Assembly (NCBI GenBank): GCA_934463115.1
Contig: CAKSIN010000001.1
Location: forward strand, 164,975 to 228,974
Origin: an uncultured Clostridia bacterium
Lineage (GTDB): Bacteria > Bacillota > Clostridia > UMGS1810
DNA length: 64,000 nt
Direction of reading: 5' to 3'
The notes beneath the pieces are model-generated. The model made no database searches. It worked only from the letters and a program-made list of their open reading frames with translations, and was not told the DNA's origin. Below are positions 25,878 through 35,636 of this stretch, piece by piece. Made by a program: the position numbers and the translations under genes. Within the stretch, counting starts at the first letter, position 1. Every line of letters starts with the position of its first letter.

Positions 25878-25994
25878 TTGATTGTGTGCAATTATTTAAG
25901 CGCGATGAAAGCAAGTGCTACACCAGCGGAAATTAATTATTTTATGGAGAGTGTTGGTTATGACATAGAAAGAAACAAAAATGTAACGCAATAA
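25878..25994 (+). CDS. Possible 38-residue small protein after LuxR gene
   Basis: A TTG-started ORF with AAGGAGA about 10 nt upstream, 25 nt after the LuxR stop. It begins MIVCNYLSAMKASATPAEIN and ends RNKNVTQ. No family recognised; it could be a leader peptide or a co-transcribed small partner of the regulator, or chance. Confidence 0.35.
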   Translation: MIVCNYLSAMKASATPAEINYFMESVGYDIERNKNVTQ

Positions 25995-26016
25995 AACGCC
26001 GTTTTCGGGGTGTTTA

Positions 26017-26450
26017 ATGGTTATATATTACCCTCTCAAAAACGGCTCCCGAAACCCTTGTATTTACTTGATAAATTATGTTCTATTGCGTGACAAAAAC
26101 GGTAAATGGCAGAGCAAAACCGAAAAAGAATATTTGTGTATAAAGAACGGCATTGAACGGGGTTTTACGGCTGTGGAGTTTAAGACCGTACAAAATGACG
26201 GCTGGGAGAAACAATATCTGAGCTGCAAAAAAATTACGGCGGTTCATTTATTCCGAGCATTTATGAAACCGCAAAATCCGAAACGGATAAATCCATAGGC
26301 GAAACGGACAGATATTCCGTACGCAAACAGATTGAAAATATAAAACTCAAAAAAGTGTGCAAAAAACCGAAAATGTTCATAGCAAACACGATAAAGAAAA
26401 CGAACGGTAAACATAATACACAGGACATAATTGAGCAAATAGGCAGTTAA
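26017..26450 (+). pseudogene. Frameshifted mobile-element-type ORF
   Basis: The first frame (from ATG 26017) runs to an A7 tract at 26227-26233. A change of frame there continues the protein as NYGGSFIPSIYETAKSE through YSVRKQIENIKLKK to a stop at 26450, giving about 143 codons in all. The basic, RKQIE..KK-type tail is like the end of DUF3801/PcfB-type proteins of conjugative elements, but the match is loose. Either a pseudogene or programmed slippage. Confidence 0.4.
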
Positions 26451-26572
26451 AAACACCACAAAATCAACATTTTTAAGGCGGTTTTGAGCAAGGTAATACC
26501 CTAACCCAAAACCGCCCCGAAATAGGCTTCTGTTTGCTCAAAAAACAGTGCAGAATAACAAAAAAGAAAAAA

Positions 26573-26617
26573 ATCATACTTTGGTATGATGACCAAAATA
26601 CTCTTAAATGATATAAT
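26573..26617 (+). promoter_or_regulatory. Promoter and operator of the giant SLH protein
   Basis: Palindrome ATCATAC-TTTG-GTATGAT (26573-26590), overlapping a second one, TTTGGT-N6-ACCAAA (26580-26597). The -35 region ATGACC (26589-26594) is poor, the spacer is 17 nt, and the -10 is TATAAT (26612-26617). Operator centre to -10 centre is 33 nt, against 34 nt at the LuxR promoter, and 12 of 18 operator bases agree. Confidence 0.65.
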
Positions 26618-26658
26618 AATAAAATCAAGAAAGTTGCAGAAGGGAGAAATTTTACAAA

Positions 26659-29600
26659 ATGAAACACAGAATCAAAAAAGCAATGAGTTTGTTTTTAACA
26701 ACCGCATTGCTGTTGCAGACGGCGTCAATAATTTCACTGGTTAACGGAGATAATAACGTATTTGCCGCTGAGATGGGAGGAACGAGCAAGGAAGTGCTCG
26801 ATTCGCTTAGGATTGAGAGTAAATCTGTTGATGTAGGAAATGACGGCGAAAATCCGTACAGCGAAAATACGGATAAGGTCATCAATATGTTCCCGAGAAT
26901 GGAACTTATGATGTATAACAATGTAGGAAATCAGATAAAGGTATATAATTACGATAAACCGGTGAATTCTCCGTTTGTAATAGAATCAAAAAAACGGCTT
27001 ATTTGGAATCATGCCGAGTACGGCAGCAGTACAACCCGAGATTTGGCATATACAAACAGCATCGGAATTGAAATCGATTTTGACGGAAGAAAAAATCATG
27101 TGGCGAGAGTCGGCTCGAATACCACATTTCTTTTGCTTCAAAAAAGAAGAACAAGAACCCTTTTTATAGAAGATGCAAAAGGAACAGTTTTGAGCCATAT
27201 TGAATTGACATCAAATAACGTTAAAAGCGAAGGTTATTACGACGGATACAATCTGCTTGCAGATGTTCCGATTGCTGCCGGTGATTTTAATGGTGACGGC
27301 AGCGATGAAGTTGCAGTTACATACACAACTTTATCATCAAATAAATACGATAAGGAAGTAAGAGTATATAAAATATCAGAAGATGGAAAGACGATAAGCG
27401 AGATTCAGAGAATTGCTCAAAAGGATTTTGCGGCTTGCCCGTATAATGATAGTTCTGCAAAAAAGCTTCCGCAGGTTCATCTGACAGCCGGCGACCTGGA
27501 CGACGATAATCGCGACGAACTTATCATAACGGCGTCTACCGCTCACACCGAAGCATATTCCGCAAAAGAAGCGATCCCGAGAACGACAGTGTGGTCACAG
27601 GGAAAGAGAGCAAGTACGCTTTCAAAAAAAGCAACTTTTGATCACGCATGGAAATACACGGAATACGATTCAAGTGATACGTCGGGAAAAACGCAGTACG
27701 GTGCGTACGGTTCGGCAGCTGTCGGAGATATAGACGGCGATGAAAAAAACGAGCTTGTTATGGCTTGTAACGATATGCAATCCGATGAAACATCAAGATT
27801 TGATAGGGCAATAAATACGAACAGCGCACTCATAAGCGCAGCAAAATATACATCAGGGAAATATGAAAAATATTTGGGCGCAGTAGGTCATTCGGTGCCA
27901 ATTCATTCGTCAATACAGCAGGCAATATGGAACAGCAACACACAGCAGCCAATGCCTTTGGCTTGCTTTAATCCTATCGGAACGGGCGGAAAGGATTTGA
28001 TTTTTGTTGACGGTGTTGTATACGAACTCGGAGTGGATTCCGCAGAAGCTCGGTATGACAATAACGTCAAGGTATCTTCGGGCCATGAGGCTGCAAGATA
28101 CGGATTTAAAAAGATACTCGAATCGGATGATATATGGCCGCGAGATGAAAAATGTGACTTCGGCAACAAAAGTTCAAAATCGGATAACATTTGGATAGGA
28201 ACAATATCTGTCGGGAATTTTGATAATGATGAAAACGGCGGAGAACAGCTTGTGTTCGACCACGGCAGAAAAAGAAGCGGTGAAGACGAATACCGTCATG
28301 ATATGGTTTTCATTCACAAAGGAACGGACGGAAGTCTTATTTCCGACAATGCCTGCATAAACAATGACAGAAGTGCCGCATATACGCGTAATCTTGATCT
28401 TACGGCGATAGATAATGATGACGACGGTATGAAGATGAAATTCAAATCAAAATCGGCATATTTTTCATCACCGAACGTAGTTGCGGTATTGCAGGCAGCT
28501 CCTTATTTTGCAGACCTTGAATATATGGAACCGGATTATGTAGAGGACGGCGAAACGGTATTCGGTCAGACAACCGGTACAGGTTCAAGCGATACAAACG
28601 GATTTTCGGTAACTGCCTCGGCTATTTCCGGCTTCAAGCAGGAAACAAGCTTTTTGGGTATTGCTCGCTTGGGCGGTGGAGAATGGCAGGTTGAGGCTCA
28701 TGCATCTATGGGCGGCGAATGGGAAAAATCCACCGATATTTCGTATACTACGGAATATTCATCAGACAGCCGAGATGACAGAGTTATTCTTTCAATGACA
28801 CCGTATGTACGCTATGTTTACGAAATGACAATACCGTCATACAAAATTCCGACTGCTGACGAATATAATGCACAGTGCGGAAAATTAAAAGGAGAAGAAC
28901 TCGAGAAGTATAAAAAAGAGGTTCAGCTTGCAAAGGATAAGGGTTACGATTGGGGAGCAACGGTTCCCGAAACAAAGACGGACTATATCGTTTGTATGCC
29001 TCAGACACCGAGAATGTCTATGATTGAGGTAGGCGAATATGACAGAATAGCTGAAGAAAACGGATTTGAAAAAATTAAGGGTAATGTTTTGAACGAAGTA
29101 ATCGGAAGTCCTGCCACATATAAAAACTCGGAAAACGGACTCAGTGATTTTGACGGCGGCAAGGACGTTGTCGGAACGGAAACGGGCATTGATTCCGGTA
29201 ACTTTATATACGTTTCAAAAGGCGGCGGAAGTGTAACGCAGAGCATTGAAACAACAACGACAAAGTCAAGCTCCATCACATGGGGCGCAGGCATTTCAAC
29301 AACCATTCAGTCTGACATCGGCGGCGTTATTATCGGCGGTTCTGTCGGAGCAGACTATGAGGGAAGTCACACTTGGTCTGATTATTCCGGAACCTCGTGT
29401 TCGGGAACGGTTGCCGGTATTCCGAATGAGGCAATCGGACTCGGATATGATTTTAAATGGCGATTCGGTCAGTGGAAAAGCAAGATAAACGGACAGGAAT
29501 GTATCGTTTTGGGATATTTGGTTAAGGACGTGTCGGCGCCGCCGTCTGCTCCGAAAAATGTTACGGTTAAGGACACAACCGATACAACCGCAACGCTTAA

Positions 29601-32600
29601 TTGGGCGCATCCCAATTCGGTCGGCGGCAATTATGAGATTTATATTATGACGTCAAATCCGGCAGCTCCTTATTACAGACTTGCAACGTTCTCATCATCA
29701 CAAACGGAATATGTAGTAACGGGACTTTCACCGAATACATCATACAATTTCGTTATGAGAAGTGTAAATTCAACACAGGCAAGTGCATATACGGTACCTG
29801 TTACGGCGCTTACAAGATACGGAGCGGACGCAAATGTGCCGGTAACGGAAACCTTGCCGGATATTCATACGGTTGCAGGCTCAAATCCGAGCTTTGATGT
29901 TGTTGCTGCTCCGGCAAAGGGCGGAACGGCACTTACATATCAGTGGCAGAAGCTTTCAACGGACGGAAACGTTTCATCATGGAAAAATATAGACGGAGAA
30001 ACGGATGAGTCGCTGAAGCTTTACAATGTTGACAAAGCTTTAAATGAAAGTCGGTATCGCTGTGCTGTTGCGCAGTTTATCGGCGGAGAGGTTGCGTATG
30101 TTTATACGAATGCCGCAACACTCTATGTAGGAGCAGGCTCAACGCAGACGAATATCTCGATCAGCAGTCAATTCGGTACGGCTGCGGGAGAGTATAGGAA
30201 ACCGTATACAAAAGAAGCAGACGTTCAGAAAATCGTGTATGCCGAGCTTGATTCAAAGGAATATCAGCTTTATTCGGACGCTGACGATTATATGATTTCC
30301 GGCACAGACGGAAAATTCATTCTGAACGAAAGCGGTAAGGATAAGTATAAAAATGCACAGGGTACAAGCTTTTCGCTTGAAGCCTCAGATGTTGCAAAAC
30401 TTGCGGAGGTATATGAATTTGCGGATGAACAGGGTAACTTTACGGGAATTTCCGAGGACGTTCCATTCAGTGATGATTCGGGAAAAATAACGGTTGATTC
30501 AAACGAACTCCAATATTCGCAGAAATATACAGACGGCGAAAAAACAATTTATGTTGTTAAAAAAGATGAAAACGGAATAACAGCTTATGAGTACTATTAC
30601 ACTGCTTCGGCTTCGGATACACCTGTTGCGGTAACGGCACAGCTTTACGGTTATAATGACGGAACAAAGTTTTATGATTTTAAGAATGCCGGCGCAGTTG
30701 TCAAAACAGTAAAGGAACAGCAGACAGCTTATACAACACATACCGTTAAGGGAACAGAGCTTACCGTTACGGCTAAGGTTGAAAGCTTGAGCAGCGGTGT
30801 TGTAGTAACTCCGAAAGGATATGTTGAGTTTACTGTCACAAACACCGATAACAATATTCAAACCAAAAAACGTGTTGCACTTTCGGATGCTGCGTCCGGA
30901 AATACAAACAGTGCGGTGTATGAGTGGACGGCGGAAACTGCAGGAACCTACACTGTTACCGCAAGATATATAGAATCGGTTGAGCTTCTGACTTCTGTTT
31001 CGGGTGAAGAAACATATATTGCATATTCAATATCCGAAACCGGCAAAAGTACGGAAAAAACAATAGTATTCGGCTGCGACAGCGATTCGGTTTATGTCGG
31101 CGGTTCGCTTGATATGCGTCCTATATTGAGAAAAACCGAAATAACGGATAACGGAGATGAAATAACGGAAGTAAAGCCTGTTGATACAGAGCTTGCTCAG
31201 GATATGATTTCTTATGTCGTTTCCGAAAAATACGGCGCATCGGCTGACGGAAAATATTCTCTTGAGAGTAATGTTTTCAAACCTACAGAGTCCGGCATAT
31301 ATGTTATAACAGCAGAGTATTCTTACTCCGATGCCGATGGAAATATAAAAAAATTAAGCGTTTCAAAGACAATAAATGTTAAAAATTCCGATTCAAAAAT
31401 GCAGGAGCAGATATATTTTGCATATTCCTCGCTTGTTAAAAATTCGACGGAAAAGGATATAAAAAACCCGCTTACAAATAACAATGCCGGCGCAAGCGTG
31501 AAGTTTACAAGCAGTGATGATTCTGTCGCAACGGTAGATAAGAACGGAATTGTAACTCCGAACGGTGCAGGTACAACGATAATAAAGGCGGTTTCAAGCC
31601 TTTCGGGAACAGAAGATGTATCCGCAAGCTATATTCTTACAATAAGAAAAACGCCTGTTACAATTAAGGCACCGAATATAACGATAGAGTATGGTGCGGA
31701 AATGAACGATGTTTTAGATAAGGCGGAAAATAAGGGTGTAACCGTTTCGGATGGCATTGCACTTTCCGATATAACATCTGATACAATTTCGTATACCACA
31801 GATTATGCATACGGTAAAAATATCGGAAATTACACACTTTCGATTGAAACTGTAACAAGCTCAAAGTATGATGTCAACTATGAAAGCGGTAAAGTAACCG
31901 TTGAGCAGAAAGAGCTTTCGGCAGATGCATTTGAAGTCAGTGCAATCGATAAAAGCTATGACGGAAATACTGACGTTACACTGACGGCAAAAGTGAAAAC
32001 GGAGTGCATTGTTAAGGGAGATAATGTTACGGCAGATTTAAGCGGTGAATTTGATAATGCAAATGCCGGTGACAAGACGGTTAATTTCAGAATCAATTCA
32101 TTGGGCGGTACAAACTGCTCGAACTATAAGCTCGGTTCAAAAAATACCGGTAGCGTAAAGGCAAAAATTCTGCCTATGGTTATAAGCTTTATTTCGGGTA
32201 CGGCGGTATTCCGTTATGACGGTGAACAAAAGACAATCGAGCCTTCTGCTTTTGATTCGCTCGGCAGAGTATTTGATGATTTTGAAGTTGAATATTATGA
32301 TTCGGATATGAAAAAGCTTAATGAGGCGCCTAAGGATTCAGGTGAATATAAGGTTCGATTTGTTCCGAATGACAGTAATAACTACACCGCTAAAAACGGC
32401 GAAATCCAAATGAGTATAAAGCAGGCAACACAGGACCGTATTGAAATAATCGGACTTCCGGGCACAATCGAATATACCGATGAATTTACGCTTGAAGCTA
32501 TAGGCGGAAGCGGAAGCGGAACGGTTACATGGGCAGCTGACAATGAAAACGTAACGGTCAGCGCAGATGCCGAGGACAGCGCAAAAGCAACAGTAATGGT

Positions 32601-35571
32601 AAACGGTGCGGTTGATGAAAAGGTTACGATTACGGCAGTAAAGGAAGCTGACGGAAACTATTCCGAATCCGAAACAAAGGTTATGTTTGTTCCGAACGGA
32701 AAAACACTCGGTTTTGTTATTTCCGACCTTATAAAGACCTATAACGGTTCTCAGCAGGAGCCGACAATTGAAACAGTTCCGGAAAACGGAGAATATGAGG
32801 TTAAGTATAATGGACAGGATGAAAAGCCGAAAATTGCCGGAACATATACCGTTACGGTAAACGGTATCAATAATTACAGAGGTACCGGCAGCGCAACCAT
32901 GGTGATTGAAAAAGGTTCGCTTGAAAACAAAGGCTTGAGCGTCAGCATAGATGATTGGAGCTACAAGGCTGAAAATGTTCCCGAACCGATATACGAAGCT
33001 GCTCCCGACGGAACAACGGCGGAAATAACATATTCGACTGTTGACGGAGCAAAACCGGTCAATGCCGGCACGTATACGGTTTATGCAACATACAGCGGCG
33101 AAAACTACAATCCGTATACCGTAAAGCATGAATTTGAAATAGCAAAGAGAGAGCTTACGGTTACAGCAATTGACACGCAAAGAGAGTATGGCAAGGGAAA
33201 TCCGAATTTCACAGCAACATACAGCGGCTTTGCGGAAAATGAGGACGAAAGCGTTTTTGATGCTTTGCCGCAGCTTGAAACCGAAGCAACGGCATTGAGT
33301 CCGGTAACCGACAGCGGATATACGATTAAGGTTTTGGGCGGAAGAGCTGCAAACTATGAACTTAAAAGAATAAACGGTACGCTGAAAATCACACCTGCAA
33401 GCGGAGGTAATTTCTATATTGACGGAGCGGATAATACCGCCGCTACTGGCGAGATATTTACATTGCGTGCGCATTACGGCACATTTATGCCGCAGGTTTC
33501 ATGGGAGAGTGAAAATACAGCGATTGCGACAGTTGACGCAAACGGAAAGGTATGTGCTGTCAGCGAGGGAAACGTAATTATAAAAGCAATACTCAATGAT
33601 TCCAATTATGCTCCGGCAACGGCAGAATTTGAACTTGTTGTAAGCAAAAAAGAGGTCACTCTGACACCTGACAGACTGGTACTTACATATAACGGTGATG
33701 AACAGAAAGTGAAATTCATTTCAAACACCGCTTCATTTGTACCGATAACGGAGGGTGATGACAAAAACGTTGAGGTGACATATACGCTTAATACGGATTC
33801 TTCCGTGACAATTCCGAAAAATGCCGGAACATATACTGTAACATACAGGATTTTGGGCAATGCATACACAGGCGGCGGTACGGCACAGCTTACTATAAAC
33901 AAATATAAAGCGGAAATCAGAGCAAATGACTGTGAAAAGGTGTACGGTGAAGAAAATCCGACCTTTACCGTATCCGCACTTGTAGGTGAGGACGCTAAAA
34001 ATTCCGAATATATAGAGAAGCTTAATAACGCACTCACAATTTCATCGGATTCCGACGAATACGGAGTGCGCGCAGCGGCAGGAGAGTATCAGATAAAGGC
34101 AGCAGTAAAGGACGGTATGTCACTGGACGATGAAAATTACGATTTTTCAATTTCGAAGAATCCGGGAAAATTGACGGTAAAACCGAAAGCGCTTGCAATA
34201 AAAATCTCAGGAGCAACACGAGTATACGGTGGTTCGGATTTAAAAACCGAATATACATATGACGGATTCGTAAATGAAGAAAATGAAGAAAACCTTACAT
34301 CAAAACCAAACTTTGCGGTAAACGATTCAATAACGGAGAAAACTGCTGTCGGAAAGTATGACGGTGTTGTGACAGCTTCTTCTGCAGCAAGCGGAAACTA
34401 CACAATAAGCTATGTTTACGAAAACGGAAATGCAGCTCCGCTTACAATAACACCGAAAGCCGTAAAGCTCGCAAGTACAGCTATTAAAAACGATACGCTT
34501 ACTGTTACATTTGACACGAGTGTTTCAGATCTCATCGAATCGAATTTTGCGGTAGGCCTGAACGGAACTGCGCTTACACTTACATCTGTAACCGCATCAA
34601 GTGATGGAAAATCATATCAGATTAAAGGTGATTTTGCAATCGGAAATACATATGATGTTTCCGTTATACCGGGCAGTAATTATATTTTGACAGGCTCTCC
34701 CGTTTCTGTTACGTACAAACGCAGTACCTCCGGCGGAGGCAGCGGTAGTGGAGGCGGTTCATCCGCTGCGGTAACCACCTATACCGTAGCCTTTGAAACA
34801 AACGGCGGCAGCAAAGTTGACAGCATAAAGGTTACAAGGAACGAAACCGCAAAAGAGCCGACGGAGCCGACAAGGGATAACTTTACGTTTGATGGTTGGT
34901 ATTCTGACAAAGAACGGACCGAAAAATATGATTTCTCGACCAAGGTAACAAAGAACATCACCCTTTACGCAAAATGGTCGGAAAAACAGACACAGTCGAC
35001 AGAACCCGAATGGAATAATCCTTTTGATGATGTAGATGAAGACGATTGGTATTATGATGATGTAAAGAATGCTGTCGAAAAAGGATTGTTTAAAGGAACT
35101 GATGCAAAAACATTTAATCCGAACGGAAATATAACAAGAGGAATGTTCGTAACGGTTCTCTATCGCGCAGAAGGAGAACCTGAGGTTAATACAGGTATGC
35201 CGTTTGACGATGTTGTAGCAGACAGCTATTATGCAAATGCGGTCATCTGGGCAGAGCAAAACGAGATTGTAAAAGGTATTTCCGAAACGGAGTTTGCTCC
35301 CGATATGAATATCACAAGAGAGCAAATTGCGGCAATTATGTTCAGATATGCAAAATACAAGGGATATGATGTAACTGTGGGAGAAAACACAAACATCTTG
35401 TCTTATACGGATTTTGGGAAAATATCCGAATATGCGATAGAGGCTATGCAGTATGCAGTCGGCAGCGGTTTGATGAAGGGCAAAACAGAAACTACATTGA
35501 ATCCGAAAGACAATGCAACAAGAGCTGAAATTGCGGCAATTCTTCAAAGATTTATTGAGGCAAACAAGTAA
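26659..35571 (+). CDS. Giant secreted multidomain SLH surface protein, 2970 aa
   Basis: Exported, cell-wall-anchored protein. Residues 1-36 are a signal peptide (cut after VFA). About 45-640 hold FG-GAP/VCBS-type calcium loops (DFNGDGSDE at 209, DLDDDNRDE, DIDGDEKNE, NFDNDENGG), suggesting a beta-propeller. About 648-960 contain two amphipathic Ser/Thr/Gly stretches (from GFSVTASAISG and from GGGSVTQSIETTTT) that resemble membrane-inserting hairpins. Then FN3 (963-1052), an Ig-like domain (1060-1160), a Big2 domain (about 1595-1665), several MBG/YDG domains to about 2690 with a second Big2 near 2251-2328, a Gly-Ser linker, a Listeria-Bacteroides repeat (2705-2775) and three SLH domains (2788-2970) binding the cell wall. 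AGAAGGGAG precedes the ATG. Ligand unknown; adhesin or host/polysaccharide-binding protein is the best guess. Confidence 0.9.
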   Translation: MKHRIKKAMSLFLTTALLLQTASIISLVNGDNNVFAAEMGGTSKEVLDSLRIESKSVDVGNDGENPYSENTDKVINMFPRMELMMYNNVGNQIKVYNYDKPVNSPFVIESKKRLIWNHAEYGSSTTRDLAYTNSIGIEIDFDGRKNHVARVGSNTTFLLLQKRRTRTLFIEDAKGTVLSHIELTSNNVKSEGYYDGYNLLADVPIAAGDFNGDGSDEVAVTYTTLSSNKYDKEVRVYKISEDGKTISEIQRIAQKDFAACPYNDSSAKKLPQVHLTAGDLDDDNRDELIITASTAHTEAYSAKEAIPRTTVWSQGKRASTLSKKATFDHAWKYTEYDSSDTSGKTQYGAYGSAAVGDIDGDEKNELVMACNDMQSDETSRFDRAINTNSALISAAKYTSGKYEKYLGAVGHSVPIHSSIQQAIWNSNTQQPMPLACFNPIGTGGKDLIFVDGVVYELGVDSAEARYDNNVKVSSGHEAARYGFKKILESDDIWPRDEKCDFGNKSSKSDNIWIGTISVGNFDNDENGGEQLVFDHGRKRSGEDEYRHDMVFIHKGTDGSLISDNACINNDRSAAYTRNLDLTAIDNDDDGMKMKFKSKSAYFSSPNVVAVLQAAPYFADLEYMEPDYVEDGETVFGQTTGTGSSDTNGFSVTASAISGFKQETSFLGIARLGGGEWQVEAHASMGGEWEKSTDISYTTEYSSDSRDDRVILSMTPYVRYVYEMTIPSYKIPTADEYNAQCGKLKGEELEKYKKEVQLAKDKGYDWGATVPETKTDYIVCMPQTPRMSMIEVGEYDRIAEENGFEKIKGNVLNEVIGSPATYKNSENGLSDFDGGKDVVGTETGIDSGNFIYVSKGGGSVTQSIETTTTKSSSITWGAGISTTIQSDIGGVIIGGSVGADYEGSHTWSDYSGTSCSGTVAGIPNEAIGLGYDFKWRFGQWKSKINGQECIVLGYLVKDVSAPPSAPKNVTVKDTTDTTATLNWAHPNSVGGNYEIYIMTSNPAAPYYRLATFSSSQTEYVVTGLSPNTSYNFVMRSVNSTQASAYTVPVTALTRYGADANVPVTETLPDIHTVAGSNPSFDVVAAPAKGGTALTYQWQKLSTDGNVSSWKNIDGETDESLKLYNVDKALNESRYRCAVAQFIGGEVAYVYTNAATLYVGAGSTQTNISISSQFGTAAGEYRKPYTKEADVQKIVYAELDSKEYQLYSDADDYMISGTDGKFILNESGKDKYKNAQGTSFSLEASDVAKLAEVYEFADEQGNFTGISEDVPFSDDSGKITVDSNELQYSQKYTDGEKTIYVVKKDENGITAYEYYYTASASDTPVAVTAQLYGYNDGTKFYDFKNAGAVVKTVKEQQTAYTTHTVKGTELTVTAKVESLSSGVVVTPKGYVEFTVTNTDNNIQTKKRVALSDAASGNTNSAVYEWTAETAGTYTVTARYIESVELLTSVSGEETYIAYSISETGKSTEKTIVFGCDSDSVYVGGSLDMRPILRKTEITDNGDEITEVKPVDTELAQDMISYVVSEKYGASADGKYSLESNVFKPTESGIYVITAEYSYSDADGNIKKLSVSKTINVKNSDSKMQEQIYFAYSSLVKNSTEKDIKNPLTNNNAGASVKFTSSDDSVATVDKNGIVTPNGAGTTIIKAVSSLSGTEDVSASYILTIRKTPVTIKAPNITIEYGAEMNDVLDKAENKGVTVSDGIALSDITSDTISYTTDYAYGKNIGNYTLSIETVTSSKYDVNYESGKVTVEQKELSADAFEVSAIDKSYDGNTDVTLTAKVKTECIVKGDNVTADLSGEFDNANAGDKTVNFRINSLGGTNCSNYKLGSKNTGSVKAKILPMVISFISGTAVFRYDGEQKTIEPSAFDSLGRVFDDFEVEYYDSDMKKLNEAPKDSGEYKVRFVPNDSNNYTAKNGEIQMSIKQATQDRIEIIGLPGTIEYTDEFTLEAIGGSGSGTVTWAADNENVTVSADAEDSAKATVMVNGAVDEKVTITAVKEADGNYSESETKVMFVPNGKTLGFVISDLIKTYNGSQQEPTIETVPENGEYEVKYNGQDEKPKIAGTYTVTVNGINNYRGTGSATMVIEKGSLENKGLSVSIDDWSYKAENVPEPIYEAAPDGTTAEITYSTVDGAKPVNAGTYTVYATYSGENYNPYTVKHEFEIAKRELTVTAIDTQREYGKGNPNFTATYSGFAENEDESVFDALPQLETEATALSPVTDSGYTIKVLGGRAANYELKRINGTLKITPASGGNFYIDGADNTAATGEIFTLRAHYGTFMPQVSWESENTAIATVDANGKVCAVSEGNVIIKAILNDSNYAPATAEFELVVSKKEVTLTPDRLVLTYNGDEQKVKFISNTASFVPITEGDDKNVEVTYTLNTDSSVTIPKNAGTYTVTYRILGNAYTGGGTAQLTINKYKAEIRANDCEKVYGEENPTFTVSALVGEDAKNSEYIEKLNNALTISSDSDEYGVRAAAGEYQIKAAVKDGMSLDDENYDFSISKNPGKLTVKPKALAIKISGATRVYGGSDLKTEYTYDGFVNEENEENLTSKPNFAVNDSITEKTAVGKYDGVVTASSAASGNYTISYVYENGNAAPLTITPKAVKLASTAIKNDTLTVTFDTSVSDLIESNFAVGLNGTALTLTSVTASSDGKSYQIKGDFAIGNTYDVSVIPGSNYILTGSPVSVTYKRSTSGGGSGSGGGSSAAVTTYTVAFETNGGSKVDSIKVTRNETAKEPTEPTRDNFTFDGWYSDKERTEKYDFSTKVTKNITLYAKWSEKQTQSTEPEWNNPFDDVDEDDWYYDDVKNAVEKGLFKGTDAKTFNPNGNITRGMFVTVLYRAEGEPEVNTGMPFDDVVADSYYANAVIWAEQNEIVKGISETEFAPDMNITREQIAAIMFRYAKYKGYDVTVGENTNILSYTDFGKISEYAIEAMQYAVGSGLMKGKTETTLNPKDNATRAEIAAILQRFIEANK

Positions 35572-35584
35572 ATAAACAATATGC

Positions 35585-35636
35585 CAAGCGGGAACGCTTG
35601 ACGATAAAGCCCCGTTTGAGTAATCAGACGGGGCTT
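35585..35636 (+). terminator. Double hairpin after the giant gene
   Basis: CAAGCG-GGAA-CGCTTG (35585-35600), then a 9-bp stem AAGCCCCGT/ACGGGGCTT (35607-35636). No long T-run follows, so termination is likely but not certain. Confidence 0.6.

Larger units (their letters stand above)
25995..26658. other. Accessory gap before the giant SLH gene
   Basis: Holds a frameshifted ORF (26017-26450), then an AT-rich stretch with a loose GGCGGTTTTG...CAAAACCGCC hairpin (about 26478-26515), and the promoter and operator of the giant gene. Confidence 0.6.

Noticed and set aside
32338..33474. 378-codon minus-strand ORF opposite the giant surface gene
   Set aside because: It lies wholly inside the giant gene, with codon-phase effects expected from its biased composition and no ribosome site or known domain.
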